A DNA stretch of 6,749 bases, taken from Reyranella sp. GTDB taxonomy: Bacteria; Pseudomonadota; Alphaproteobacteria; Reyranellales; Reyranellaceae. The position numbers and the translations under genes were made by a program. The notes below the pieces were generated by a model. That model saw only the letters and a program-made list of their open reading frames with translations, did no database searches and was not told the origin of the DNA. Below are positions 1-5,620 of this stretch, one piece after another. The stretch is taken from NCBI GenBank assembly GCA_016780605.1, contig JADHLS010000286.1, forward strand, positions 1 through 6,749. The letters run 5' to 3'. Positions within the stretch are counted from its first letter, which is position 1. The number at the start of each line of letters is the position of its first letter.

Positions 1-1086
1 CTCGCCAAGGCCAAGGACCTGCTGCGACGCGCGGCGCGCGCCTTCGCGCCACGGGAAGCGGTCGCGCGAGCCCGCTGCGTCGACGCCGAAGCCGCGATCG
101 CCCTGGTGTCGCGCGACCTCGGCTGGCCGCCCAAGGCGCTCGATGCGGCACGCACGACGCTTCTGGCGCACGGCGACCGCATCAACGCCGCCCACGCCGG
201 CAACCTCGCGATCCGGCGCCTGCTGCTGTTGGGCCATCTCGACGCCGCCGAGCAGGCACTGGCCGACCTCGACCGCGAGCCGCTGCCGCCCGCGCTCAGG
301 GCCAACCACGAGCTGGTTACGGCAGGCATCGCCCTGCGCCGCCTTCGCACCAAGCCCGCGCGCGACGCGCTGGCCCGGGCGCACCGCGCCGCGCGCGAGG
401 CGGACATCCCCGCGCTGACGGCGGAGGTCGAAAGCGCCGCCGCTATGCTCAACACCCCCGCGGCGCGCCTTCTGGCGAACGGCGAGGAGCGGATGCTGCG
501 GCTCGAGGAGGTCGAGACGCTGCTGGCCTCCAAGGCGCTGGTCGTCGATGCCTGTCGCCACGTCGTGCGCCAGGGCAACACCGTGGTCTCGCTGGCGACG
601 CGCCCCGTCTTGTTCGCGCTGGCGCGGGCACTGGGCGAAGCCTCGCCGGCCGACGCATCGCGAGAGGTGCTGCTGGCGCGGGCGTTCCGCGCCAAGCACG
701 TGGATGAGTCCCATCGCGCCCGGCTCAGGGTCGAGATGGGCCGGCTGCGCACGGCGCTGCGTCCATTGGCTGGCGTGAACGCCACGCCGCGCGGATTCAC
801 CCTGGCGCCGCGGCGCGCGCGCGAGGTCGTCGTGCTGGCGCGACCGGTCGAAGAGGAGCACGCCGAGGTGCTGGCCTTTCTCGCCGACGGCGAATCGTGG
901 TCGAGCTCGGCACTGGCCACGGCGCTGTCGGCCAGCCAGCGCACCGTGCAGCGCGCCCTCGATGCGCTGGCGGCGGCGGGCAAGGTTCAGTCCTACGGCC
1001 AGGCGCGGGCGCGACGCTGGATGACGGGACCGCTGCCGGGTTTCACGACAACCTTGTTACTCCCCGGCCCACTGCCGAGCGATTAA
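1..1086 (+). CDS. Transcriptional regulator, TPR-like region plus two winged-helix domains (5' truncated)
   Basis: The frame is open from base 1 to a TAA at 1084-1086 (361 visible codons), so the gene starts before the window. A GTG at 106 is a possible but unlikely internal start, because the same alanine/leucine-rich helical pattern continues upstream of it. Roughly bases 1-450 encode amphipathic helical pairs resembling TPR-like repeats. Bases 538-801 match an OmpR/PhoB-type C-terminal winged helix: a strand-forming LVVD start, the 'RPVLFALARAL' helix, the recognition helix around 'RVEMGRLRTALRPL', and a 'TPRGFTL' wing. Bases 868-1020 encode a second helix-turn-helix ('SSSALATALSASQRTVQRAL') with a short wing ending in RRW. 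No receiver or kinase domain is visible. The protein probably binds DNA in the cytoplasm; the ligand and targets are unknown. The propeller gene starts 10 bases after the stop and may be co-transcribed. Confidence 0.85.
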   Translation, partial: LAKAKDLLRRAARAFAPREAVARARCVDAEAAIALVSRDLGWPPKALDAARTTLLAHGDRINAAHAGNLAIRRLLLLGHLDAAEQALADLDREPLPPALRANHELVTAGIALRRLRTKPARDALARAHRAAREADIPALTAEVESAAAMLNTPAARLLANGEERMLRLEEVETLLASKALVVDACRHVVRQGNTVVSLATRPVLFALARALGEASPADASREVLLARAFRAKHVDESHRARLRVEMGRLRTALRPLAGVNATPRGFTLAPRRAREVVVLARPVEEEHAEVLAFLADGESWSSSALATALSASQRTVQRALDALAAAGKVQSYGQARARRWMTGPLPGFTTTLLLPGPLPSD

Positions 1087-1096
1087 GCTCAGCGCC

Positions 1097-1729
1097 ATGA
1101 AGACATCACCTGCCGAGATCCTCCAGGAATACGGACCCTTCCCGGGCATCGACAACGTCGCCGGCGTCACCTTCGACGGCGAGAACGTGTGGTTCGCCTC
1201 GGGCGACAAGATCAACGCCTTCGACCCGAAAAGCGGCAAGGCCGTGCGCTCGATCGACGTTGCCGCGCATGCGGGGACGGCATTCGACGGCAAGCATCTG
1301 TTCCAGATTGCCGAGGATCGCATCCACAAGATCGATCCCAAGACCGGCCGCGTGCTCGGCGACATTCCCACCCCCGACGGCGGCGCCGCCGGGATGGCGT
1401 GGGCCGAAGGCACCCTCTGGGTGGCACAGCATCGCGCGCGCAAGATCCATCAGATCGACCCGGAGACGGGCAAGATCCTGCGCACCATCGAGTCCAACCG
1501 CTTCGTCACCGGAGTCACCTGGAACGACGGCGAGCTCTGGCATGCCACTTGGGAGGGCGACGAAAGCGAACTGCGGCACGTCGATCCCGACACGGGCGAG
1601 ATCCTGCAGAAGCTCGCGATGCCTCCGGGCGTCCTTGTATCCGGGCTCGAAGCCGACGGCGACCGCTTCTATTGCGGCGGCGGCAGGAGCGGCAAAGTGC
1701 GGGCTGTGCGCCGGCCCAAGCGGCGGTAA
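1097..1729 (+). CDS. Small five-blade beta-propeller protein (Vgb / glutamine cyclotransferase-like)
   Basis: This is a 210-residue protein made of about five repeats of roughly 40 residues. Each repeat has a 'G-[VM]-x-[FW]-[DN/E]-G-x-x-[LV]-[WF]' strand pair, and the first four are followed by a '[FIV]-D-P-x-[ST]-G-[KRE]' turn. The DP-TG turns lie near residues 42-48, 79-85, 120-126 and 162-168; the last repeat ends in FYCGGG without the turn. The pattern is typical of Vgb, SMP-30 and plant-type glutaminyl cyclotransferase propellers. There is no signal peptide or membrane segment, so it should be cytoplasmic, unlike secreted cyclotransferases. The C-terminus is basic (RRPKRR). ATG 1097 is the first start after the regulator's stop and begins just before the first repeat; no good Shine-Dalgarno is present. 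No catalytic residues can be assigned, so enzymatic function is unproven and a ligand-sensing partner role for the neighbouring regulator is only a guess. Confidence 0.8.
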   Translation: MKTSPAEILQEYGPFPGIDNVAGVTFDGENVWFASGDKINAFDPKSGKAVRSIDVAAHAGTAFDGKHLFQIAEDRIHKIDPKTGRVLGDIPTPDGGAAGMAWAEGTLWVAQHRARKIHQIDPETGKILRTIESNRFVTGVTWNDGELWHATWEGDESELRHVDPDTGEILQKLAMPPGVLVSGLEADGDRFYCGGGRSGKVRAVRRPKRR

Positions 1730-1732
1730 AAT
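1727..1732 (+). promoter_or_regulatory. Candidate -10 element (TAAAAT) for a leaderless transcript of the hemolysin III-like gene
   Basis: TAAAAT matches the sigma-70 -10 consensus at 5 of 6 bases, is unusually A/T-rich for its surroundings, and includes the TAA stop of the upstream gene. A start point 7-8 bases downstream would fall at about 1739-1741, on or next to the ATG at 1741. The only SD-like sequence (GAGGGG, 1734-1739) sits one base from that ATG, which is too close for normal use. The corresponding -35 position (about 1704-1709, CTGTGC) is weak. Confidence 0.3.
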
Positions 1733-1740
1733 AGAGGGGC

Positions 1741-2367
1741 ATGACCCTGATCAGAAGCGAGCATCGGGCCGACGCGGCTGTGCATGCTGCGGGACTCTGT
1801 CTCGGCCTGGCGGGCGCCGTCGTCATGCTGGTGGCCGCGATCGGTTCGCGCCACGGCGGCCAGCTCGCGCCCGCCATCGTCTACATCGTCGGGCTTCTAG
1901 CCATGCTGGGCTGTTCGGCGATCTACAACGTCTGGCATTCCTGCCGCTGGCGCGAGGGGCTGCGCCGGCTCGATCATGCGGCGATCTTCGTGATGATCGC
2001 AGGCACCTACACGCCGCTCGCCGTCCGCCTGCCGGGGATGTGGGCCGTCGGACTGACCGCCGGCATCTGGTCGGCGGCTGCGGCCGGAGTCGCCGCCAAG
2101 CTCATCCAGCCGCGTCGCATTGAGGCGATCTCGATCGTCCTCTATCTGGCGTTGGGCTGGATCGGCCTGATCGCCGTCGAGCCGCTGATGGCGTCGCTCG
2201 ACGGCACGACGCTGGCGCTGCTGCTGGCCGGCGGCGTCATCTACTCGGCGGGCGTCGTGTTCCATCTGGCGCGTTCCCTGCCGTACGGCCGCGCCTTGTG
2301 GCACGGCGCCGTCCTGCTGGCCGCCAGCGTCCACTACGCCGCCTTGCTGTCGATCGTGGAAGGCTGA
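1741..2367 (+). CDS. Hemolysin III / TrhA-like (PAQR superfamily) seven-helix membrane protein
   Basis: The 208-residue product is almost entirely hydrophobic, with about seven membrane helices, matching the family's usual length of about 200-220. Family landmarks in order are an N-terminal 'RADAAVHAAGL', 'CSAIYN' (59-63 region), 'RRLDHAAIFVMIAGTYTP' with Asp78, 'GGVIYSAGVVFH', and 'WHGAVLLAASVHYAA' with His188 and His198. In AdipoR-type and E. coli YqfA-type members the SxxxH motif of helix 2 and the HxxxH motif of helix 7 supply zinc-binding histidines. Here these read S59-x3-N63 and R184-x3-H188, so two of three ligands are absent. From memory, related alphaproteobacterial proteins often have 'SAAYN', so this may be a subfamily trait. 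The start is the first ATG after the propeller gene, 11 bases on. The family name comes from a reported haemolytic activity that does not establish toxicity; membrane homeostasis or hydrolase-like roles are proposed for relatives. Confidence 0.88.
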   Translation: MTLIRSEHRADAAVHAAGLCLGLAGAVVMLVAAIGSRHGGQLAPAIVYIVGLLAMLGCSAIYNVWHSCRWREGLRRLDHAAIFVMIAGTYTPLAVRLPGMWAVGLTAGIWSAAAAGVAAKLIQPRRIEAISIVLYLALGWIGLIAVEPLMASLDGTTLALLLAGGVIYSAGVVFHLARSLPYGRALWHGAVLLAASVHYAALLSIVEG

Positions 2368-2381
2368 CCACCCCGCCTAAA

Positions 2382-2397
2382 TGGTCCGCTGTTTGCA
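2382..2397 (+). promoter_or_regulatory. Candidate sigma-54 (RpoN) -24/-12 promoter of the monooxygenase-ABC operon
   Basis: TGGTCCGCTGTTTGCA fits the sigma-54 consensus TGGCACG-N4-TTGCW at 10 of 12 specified positions. The invariant GG (2383-2384) and GC (2395-2396) are separated by exactly 10 bases, as required. The element lies in the only sizeable intergenic gap, 34 bases before the TTG start codon, with a predicted transcription start near 2408. Sigma-54 promoters commonly drive nitrogen-assimilation genes, and the SfnR-controlled sulfone monooxygenase genes of Pseudomonas. An activator of the NtrC type would be needed; I saw no convincing enhancer site in the upstream coding sequence. 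The call rests on pattern alone. Confidence 0.5.
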
Positions 2398-2417
2398 GGG
2401 TGCGTTTATCACCCTGC
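2395..2417 (+). repeat. Perfect 8-bp inverted repeat with 7-base spacer, possible operator
   Basis: GCAGGGTG (2395-2402) and CACCCTGC (2410-2417) are exact reverse complements around the spacer CGTTTAT. The right arm abuts the ribosome-binding site, and the left arm contains the GC of the candidate -12 element. There is no following T-run, so it is not an intrinsic terminator. If transcription starts near 2408, only the right arm would be in the mRNA, so the repeat would act as a DNA site for a dimeric regulator. If transcription starts further upstream, it could form an RNA hairpin next to the Shine-Dalgarno sequence. Confidence 0.55.
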
Positions 2418-2422
2418 GGAGG
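2418..2422 (+). promoter_or_regulatory. Shine-Dalgarno site deciding a TTG start
   Basis: GGAGG lies 8 bases before the TTG at 2431. No ATG or GTG occurs in that frame nearby; the ATG at 2381 is in another frame. The family's conserved N-terminal 'LFHLGWFLG' strand begins four residues after this TTG, so the rare start codon is well supported. Confidence 0.8.
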
Positions 2423-2430
2423 CGGTCACT

Positions 2431-3732
2431 TTGGCGGCGGGTCTGTTTCATCTCGGCTGGTTTCTAGGCAACAGCTTCGGCGTCCACGGCTGGAACCTGC
2501 CCTGGGGCGGCACCAGCGGCGAGGACTGGTCGCGCCCCGACCTGCATGTCGACCTGGCCAAGGCCGCCGAGCGCGCCTGCTTCGACTTCGTGCTGCTCGA
2601 GGACTCGGTGTTCGTCCCCGACAACTACGGCAGCTCGATGGATTTCTACCTGCAGCGTGCGTTGCGTGCGCCGAAGAACGATCCGCTGCCGCTGGTGCCG
2701 TTGATGGCCCAGGCGACCAGCCGGCTCGGCATCGTGCCCACCATCTCGACCAGCTTCTATCCGCCCTACCTCCTGGCGCGCCTCATCGCCACGCTCGACC
2801 TGATGTCGAATGGCAGGGTGGGTTGCAACTTCGTGACCTCGACGGCCGAGCGTGCGGCGCAGAACTTCGGGCTCGACGCGCATATCGAGCACGACCTGCG
2901 GTACGAGATGGCCGCCGAGTTCGTCGAGGTCGTGCTGCAGCTCTGGTCGTCGTGGGATGCCGATGCGATCGTGATGGATCGCGAGCGCGGCGTCTTCGTC
3001 GATCCGGCGAAAGTGCGCCCCATCGATTTCAAGGGCCGCTTCTTCGCATCGCGCGGTCCGCTCAACACCGCGCGGCCGCCGCAGGGCCATCCCGTACTGG
3101 TGCAGGCGGGCAACTCGCCGCAAGGCCAGAGCTTCGCGTCCAAGCGCATGGACGCCGTGCTCTGTGCCGTCAGCACCGTTCCGGAGATGAAGACCTTCCG
3201 CAGCGAGATGCGCAAGAAGGTGACGGCCGCCGGGCGCGATCCCGACGATTGCAAGATCTTCTACGTCTGCGCACCCACGATCGGTGAAAGCGATGCCGAG
3301 GCGTGCGAGCGGGTGCAGCGCCGCCAGGCCCATCGCGAAGCCGCGCCCGAGCTGGCGCTGGCGCAGATGGGCAGCCTGACCGACATCGACTTCTCGACCT
3401 TCGACATCGACGCGCCGCTGGGCGAGCTCACCACCAACGGCCAGCAGGGCACGCTGAAGCGTTTCCTGAAGCAGGGCCGGACGCTGCGCGAGGTCGCGCA
3501 GAACTACAAGTACGCTTACGAAGACCTGGTCGGCACGCCCGACAAGGTCGCCGGCCAGATGGCCGAGCTGATGGAAGAGGTCGGCGGCGATGGCTTCGTC
3601 TTCACCGGCAACCTGACGCGCCGCTATATCGCCGAGATCACCGACGGCCTCGTGCCGGCCCTGCAACGGCGCGGCGTCGTGCGTCCCGCTTACGAACATC
3701 AGCATTTCCGCGACAACCTCTTCGCCTTCTGA
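2431..3732 (+). CDS. FMN-dependent monooxygenase, luciferase-like, NtaA/SnaA/DmoA type
   Basis: The 433-residue product matches the usual 430-460 residues of two-component monooxygenases of the nitrilotriacetate/pristinamycin/dibenzothiophene-sulfone group. These use reduced FMN and O2 to cleave C-N or C-S bonds or oxidise small organics in the cytoplasm. Visible landmarks are an N-terminal strand 'LFHLGWFLG', 'AAERACFDFVLLEDS' (45-59), 'GRVGCNFVTS' (128-137), the equivalent of the family's G-W-N-[VI]-V-T-S phosphate/flavin-site motif, 'HDLRYEM' (154-160), 'PVLVQAGNSPQGQSFA' (221-236), and a C-terminal 'LVPALQRRGVVRPAY...DNL' tail. The Trp of the usual motif is Cys132 here. It starts with TTG behind a strong SD and is the first gene of the operon; its TGA overlaps the next ATG by one base (TGATG). 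It needs a flavin reductase, and none is visible. Coupling to an ABC importer suggests its substrate is the imported compound. The exact substrate is unknown. Confidence 0.92.
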   Translation: MAAGLFHLGWFLGNSFGVHGWNLPWGGTSGEDWSRPDLHVDLAKAAERACFDFVLLEDSVFVPDNYGSSMDFYLQRALRAPKNDPLPLVPLMAQATSRLGIVPTISTSFYPPYLLARLIATLDLMSNGRVGCNFVTSTAERAAQNFGLDAHIEHDLRYEMAAEFVEVVLQLWSSWDADAIVMDRERGVFVDPAKVRPIDFKGRFFASRGPLNTARPPQGHPVLVQAGNSPQGQSFASKRMDAVLCAVSTVPEMKTFRSEMRKKVTAAGRDPDDCKIFYVCAPTIGESDAEACERVQRRQAHREAAPELALAQMGSLTDIDFSTFDIDAPLGELTTNGQQGTLKRFLKQGRTLREVAQNYKYAYEDLVGTPDKVAGQMAELMEEVGGDGFVFTGNLTRRYIAEITDGLVPALQRRGVVRPAYEHQHFRDNLFAF

Positions 3733-4748
3733 TGTCGCCGCTCGCAAAGATGATCCTGCGACGCCTGCTCTGGGTTCTCCCGGTGGCGCTCGGGGTCGTC
3801 ACCATGACGTTCTTCATGGCGCGCGTGCTGAACGGCGATCCGACCGAGCTCTATGCGCCGCCCGAGGCGACCGACGCGCTGCGCGCCGAGATCCGCGCCA
3901 AGCTTGGCCTCGCCGATCCGCTGCCGCTTCAGTATGTCCACTACATCGGCGCCCTGCTGCGCTTCGATCTCGGCATTTCTTTCACGACCGGCCAGAGCGT
4001 CGCCGCCGACCTTTGGGATCGCCTGCCCGCCACCCTGGAGCTCGGCCTCGTCGGTCTGGCGCTCGGCATCGCCGCCGGCATTCCGCTCGGCGTGCTGGCG
4101 GCGGTCCATCGCGAGCGCTGGCCCGACTTCCTGGTGCGCGGCACGACGCTGAGCGGCATGGCGCTGCCGCAGTTCTGGATCGGGCTGGTGTTGATCAGCA
4201 TCTTCTTCGTCGACCTGCGCTGGCTGCCGGGTCCGGTCGGCCGACTGCCCATCGGCGTCGCCCTGCCGCCCAAGGTGACGGGCTTCCTGCTGGTCGACAC
4301 GCTGCTGGCCGGCCGTCCCGACCTCTGGTGGCTGGCCGCCAAGCAGCTCGCCCTGCCGGCCCTGACCCTGGGCTTCAGCTCGGCCGCGCCGATCGCCCGC
4401 GTCACGCGCTCGGCCATGGCCGAGGCGCTGCAGAGCGATTATGTCCGCACCGCCATCGCCATGGGCCACGGCCGGCGCGCGGTGTGGTTCCGCTACAGCC
4501 TGCGCAACGCGCTGCTGCCGGTCGTCACCCTGATCGGCGGCGTCGCCGGCCACATCTTTGCCGGCGCGGTGCTGCTGGAATCGATCTTTGCCTGGCCGGG
4601 GCTTGGCCAGTACGCCCTGCAGGCGATCGAACGCTCCGACTTCGCCGCCCTGCAGGGCTTCGTCATCTACGCCTCGCTGCTCTACGTGATCGCCTTCCTG
4701 CTGGTCGATCTCCTCTACATGTTCATCGATCCGCGGATGCGCACATGA
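3732..4748 (+). CDS. ABC transporter permease, DppB/NikB/OppB type
   Basis: The 338-residue inner-membrane permease has the expected family length. The N-terminal helix (about 9-31) follows 'MILRRLLWVLPVALGV', then comes the periplasmic stretch with 'GDPTEL', 'LGLADPLPLQYVHYIGALLRFDLGISF' split across 58-84, and further helices at about 100-124, 137-160, 205-220, 265-285 and 309-332. The cytoplasmic EAA-type coupling loop runs about 236-266 ('DYVRTAIAMGHGRRAVWFR...LRNALLPVV', Gly245), where the ATPases dock. The end 'DPRMRT' is typical. It pairs with the following DppC-like subunit. The ATG shares one base with the monooxygenase's stop and has no recognisable Shine-Dalgarno, so translation probably depends on coupling to the upstream gene. 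Family members move dipeptides, nickel chelates, opines or glutathione; the substrate is not evident here. Confidence 0.94.
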   Translation: MSPLAKMILRRLLWVLPVALGVVTMTFFMARVLNGDPTELYAPPEATDALRAEIRAKLGLADPLPLQYVHYIGALLRFDLGISFTTGQSVAADLWDRLPATLELGLVGLALGIAAGIPLGVLAAVHRERWPDFLVRGTTLSGMALPQFWIGLVLISIFFVDLRWLPGPVGRLPIGVALPPKVTGFLLVDTLLAGRPDLWWLAAKQLALPALTLGFSSAAPIARVTRSAMAEALQSDYVRTAIAMGHGRRAVWFRYSLRNALLPVVTLIGGVAGHIFAGAVLLESIFAWPGLGQYALQAIERSDFAALQGFVIYASLLYVIAFLLVDLLYMFIDPRMRT

Positions 4749-5620
4749 CTCCCGCCGTCATGGCCGATGCCAAGTCCGCGAAGCGGGCGCCGGTCAGGCG
4801 GCGCCGGCCCCGGTCGTACTGGGCGTTCAGGATCGGGCTCGGCCTACTGATCTTCTATACGGCCGTCGCCCTCCTCTCCTTCGTCTGGACGCCCTACGAT
4901 GCGCTGACGCCCGGCGTGGGTGACGGCTACGACGCGCCGAGCTGGGCCTTCCCGCTCGGCACGGATCGCCTCGGCGCCGACATGCTGTCGCGCCTGATGG
5001 TCGGCGCCCGCTATGACCTCGGCATCGCCTTCGCGGCGGTATCGATCGCGCTCACCGTCGGCACCATCATCGGCGTGCTGGCGGGCTATCACGGTGGCGC
5101 GCTCGACACGGCGGTGATGCGCGGCGTCGAAATCTTCCAGGCTTTTCCCGGGCTGCTGTTCGCCATGCTGGTCGTGCAGGCGGTGGGCGCCGGCATCGTC
5201 AATGTGATCCTCGTGCTCTCGTTCGTCGGCGTCCCCGACTACCTGCGGCTGGCGCGCGGAGAGATCCGGGCCAGGAAGAGCTGGCAATACGCCGAGGCGG
5301 CGCGGCTCGCCGGCAACCTGCCGTGGCGGGTCGCCTTCCGCCATCTGCTGCCCAACAGCGTGGGACCGTTGCTCGCCTTCACCTCGATCAACGGGGCGTT
5401 CTCGGCCCTGGTTACGGCAAGCCTGGGATTCCTCGGACTGGGGCTCGGTCCCAACGTGCCGGAATGGGGCAACATGATCGCCCGCGGGCAGGACGGCATC
5501 ATGACCGGCCAGTGGTGGGTGTCGTTCTTCCCCGGCCTCGCCATCCTCGGCCTGACCGGCGGCCTCTACCTTCTGGGCGACGCGCTCGCCGACCTCACCG
5601 ATCCGCGGCGGCGGCGATGA
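4745..5620 (+). CDS. ABC transporter permease, DppC/NikC/OppC type
   Basis: The 291-residue second permease begins with a basic cytoplasmic tail (residues 9-24, rich in Lys/Arg), followed by a membrane helix (about 28-48) and the family signature 'FPLGTDRLGADMLSRLMVGAR' split at 69-89. It has helices at about 95-114, 135-160, 205-225 and 260-280, and an EAA loop at about 182-211 ('YAEAARLAGNLPWRVAFRH...LPNSVGPLL', Gly190). The 'SLGFLGLGLGPNVPEWGNM' motif lies at 226-244. It forms the heterodimeric channel with the DppB-like protein. The ATG at 4745 overlaps the preceding TGA by four bases (ATGA). A second ATG at 4760 is possible and would shorten the protein by five residues; the overlapping one fits the coupling seen at the other junctions. 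Confidence 0.94.
   Translation: MTPAVMADAKSAKRAPVRRRRPRSYWAFRIGLGLLIFYTAVALLSFVWTPYDALTPGVGDGYDAPSWAFPLGTDRLGADMLSRLMVGARYDLGIAFAAVSIALTVGTIIGVLAGYHGGALDTAVMRGVEIFQAFPGLLFAMLVVQAVGAGIVNVILVLSFVGVPDYLRLARGEIRARKSWQYAEAARLAGNLPWRVAFRHLLPNSVGPLLAFTSINGAFSALVTASLGFLGLGLGPNVPEWGNMIARGQDGIMTGQWWVSFFPGLAILGLTGGLYLLGDALADLTDPRRRR

Noticed and set aside
106..108. GTG as start of the first regulator gene
   Set aside because: The same frame is open with matching helical composition back to base 1, so this is an internal valine codon in a truncated gene.
1074..1093. Small hairpin (GAGC/GCTC with flanking GC pairs) around the regulator's stop codon
   Set aside because: The continuous stem is only four pairs, with a mismatch before two more, and no T-run follows; too weak to call a terminator or operator.
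1260..2123. 287-codon open frame on the + strand across the propeller and membrane protein genes
   Set aside because: It crosses two supported genes in another frame, and the product is Arg/Ser/Pro-rich with no domain.
2299..2313. TGGCACG resembling a perfect sigma-54 -24 element
   Set aside because: The required GC 10 bases after the GG is absent (TC at 2312-2313). The bases encode the conserved Trp-His-Gly of the membrane protein.
2380..2383. ATG at 2381 as a start for the monooxygenase
   Set aside because: It is in a different frame from the monooxygenase, whose TTG start at 2431 has a well-spaced GGAGG.
2298..3287. 329-codon open frame on the + strand across the promoter gap and monooxygenase
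   Set aside because: It overlaps two supported genes out of frame, and the product is Arg-rich and without motifs.
2464..3747. 427-codon open frame on the - strand opposite the monooxygenase
   Set aside because: It is antisense to a gene with clear family motifs. Its translation is rich in His/Arg/Ala/Gly without domains, as expected from codon bias in a G+C-rich genome.
3699..4553. 284-codon open frame on the - strand opposite the DppB-like gene
   Set aside because: It is a shadow frame; the + strand encodes a recognisable permease, and the antisense product is low-complexity Gln/Arg/Ala/Gly/Asp.
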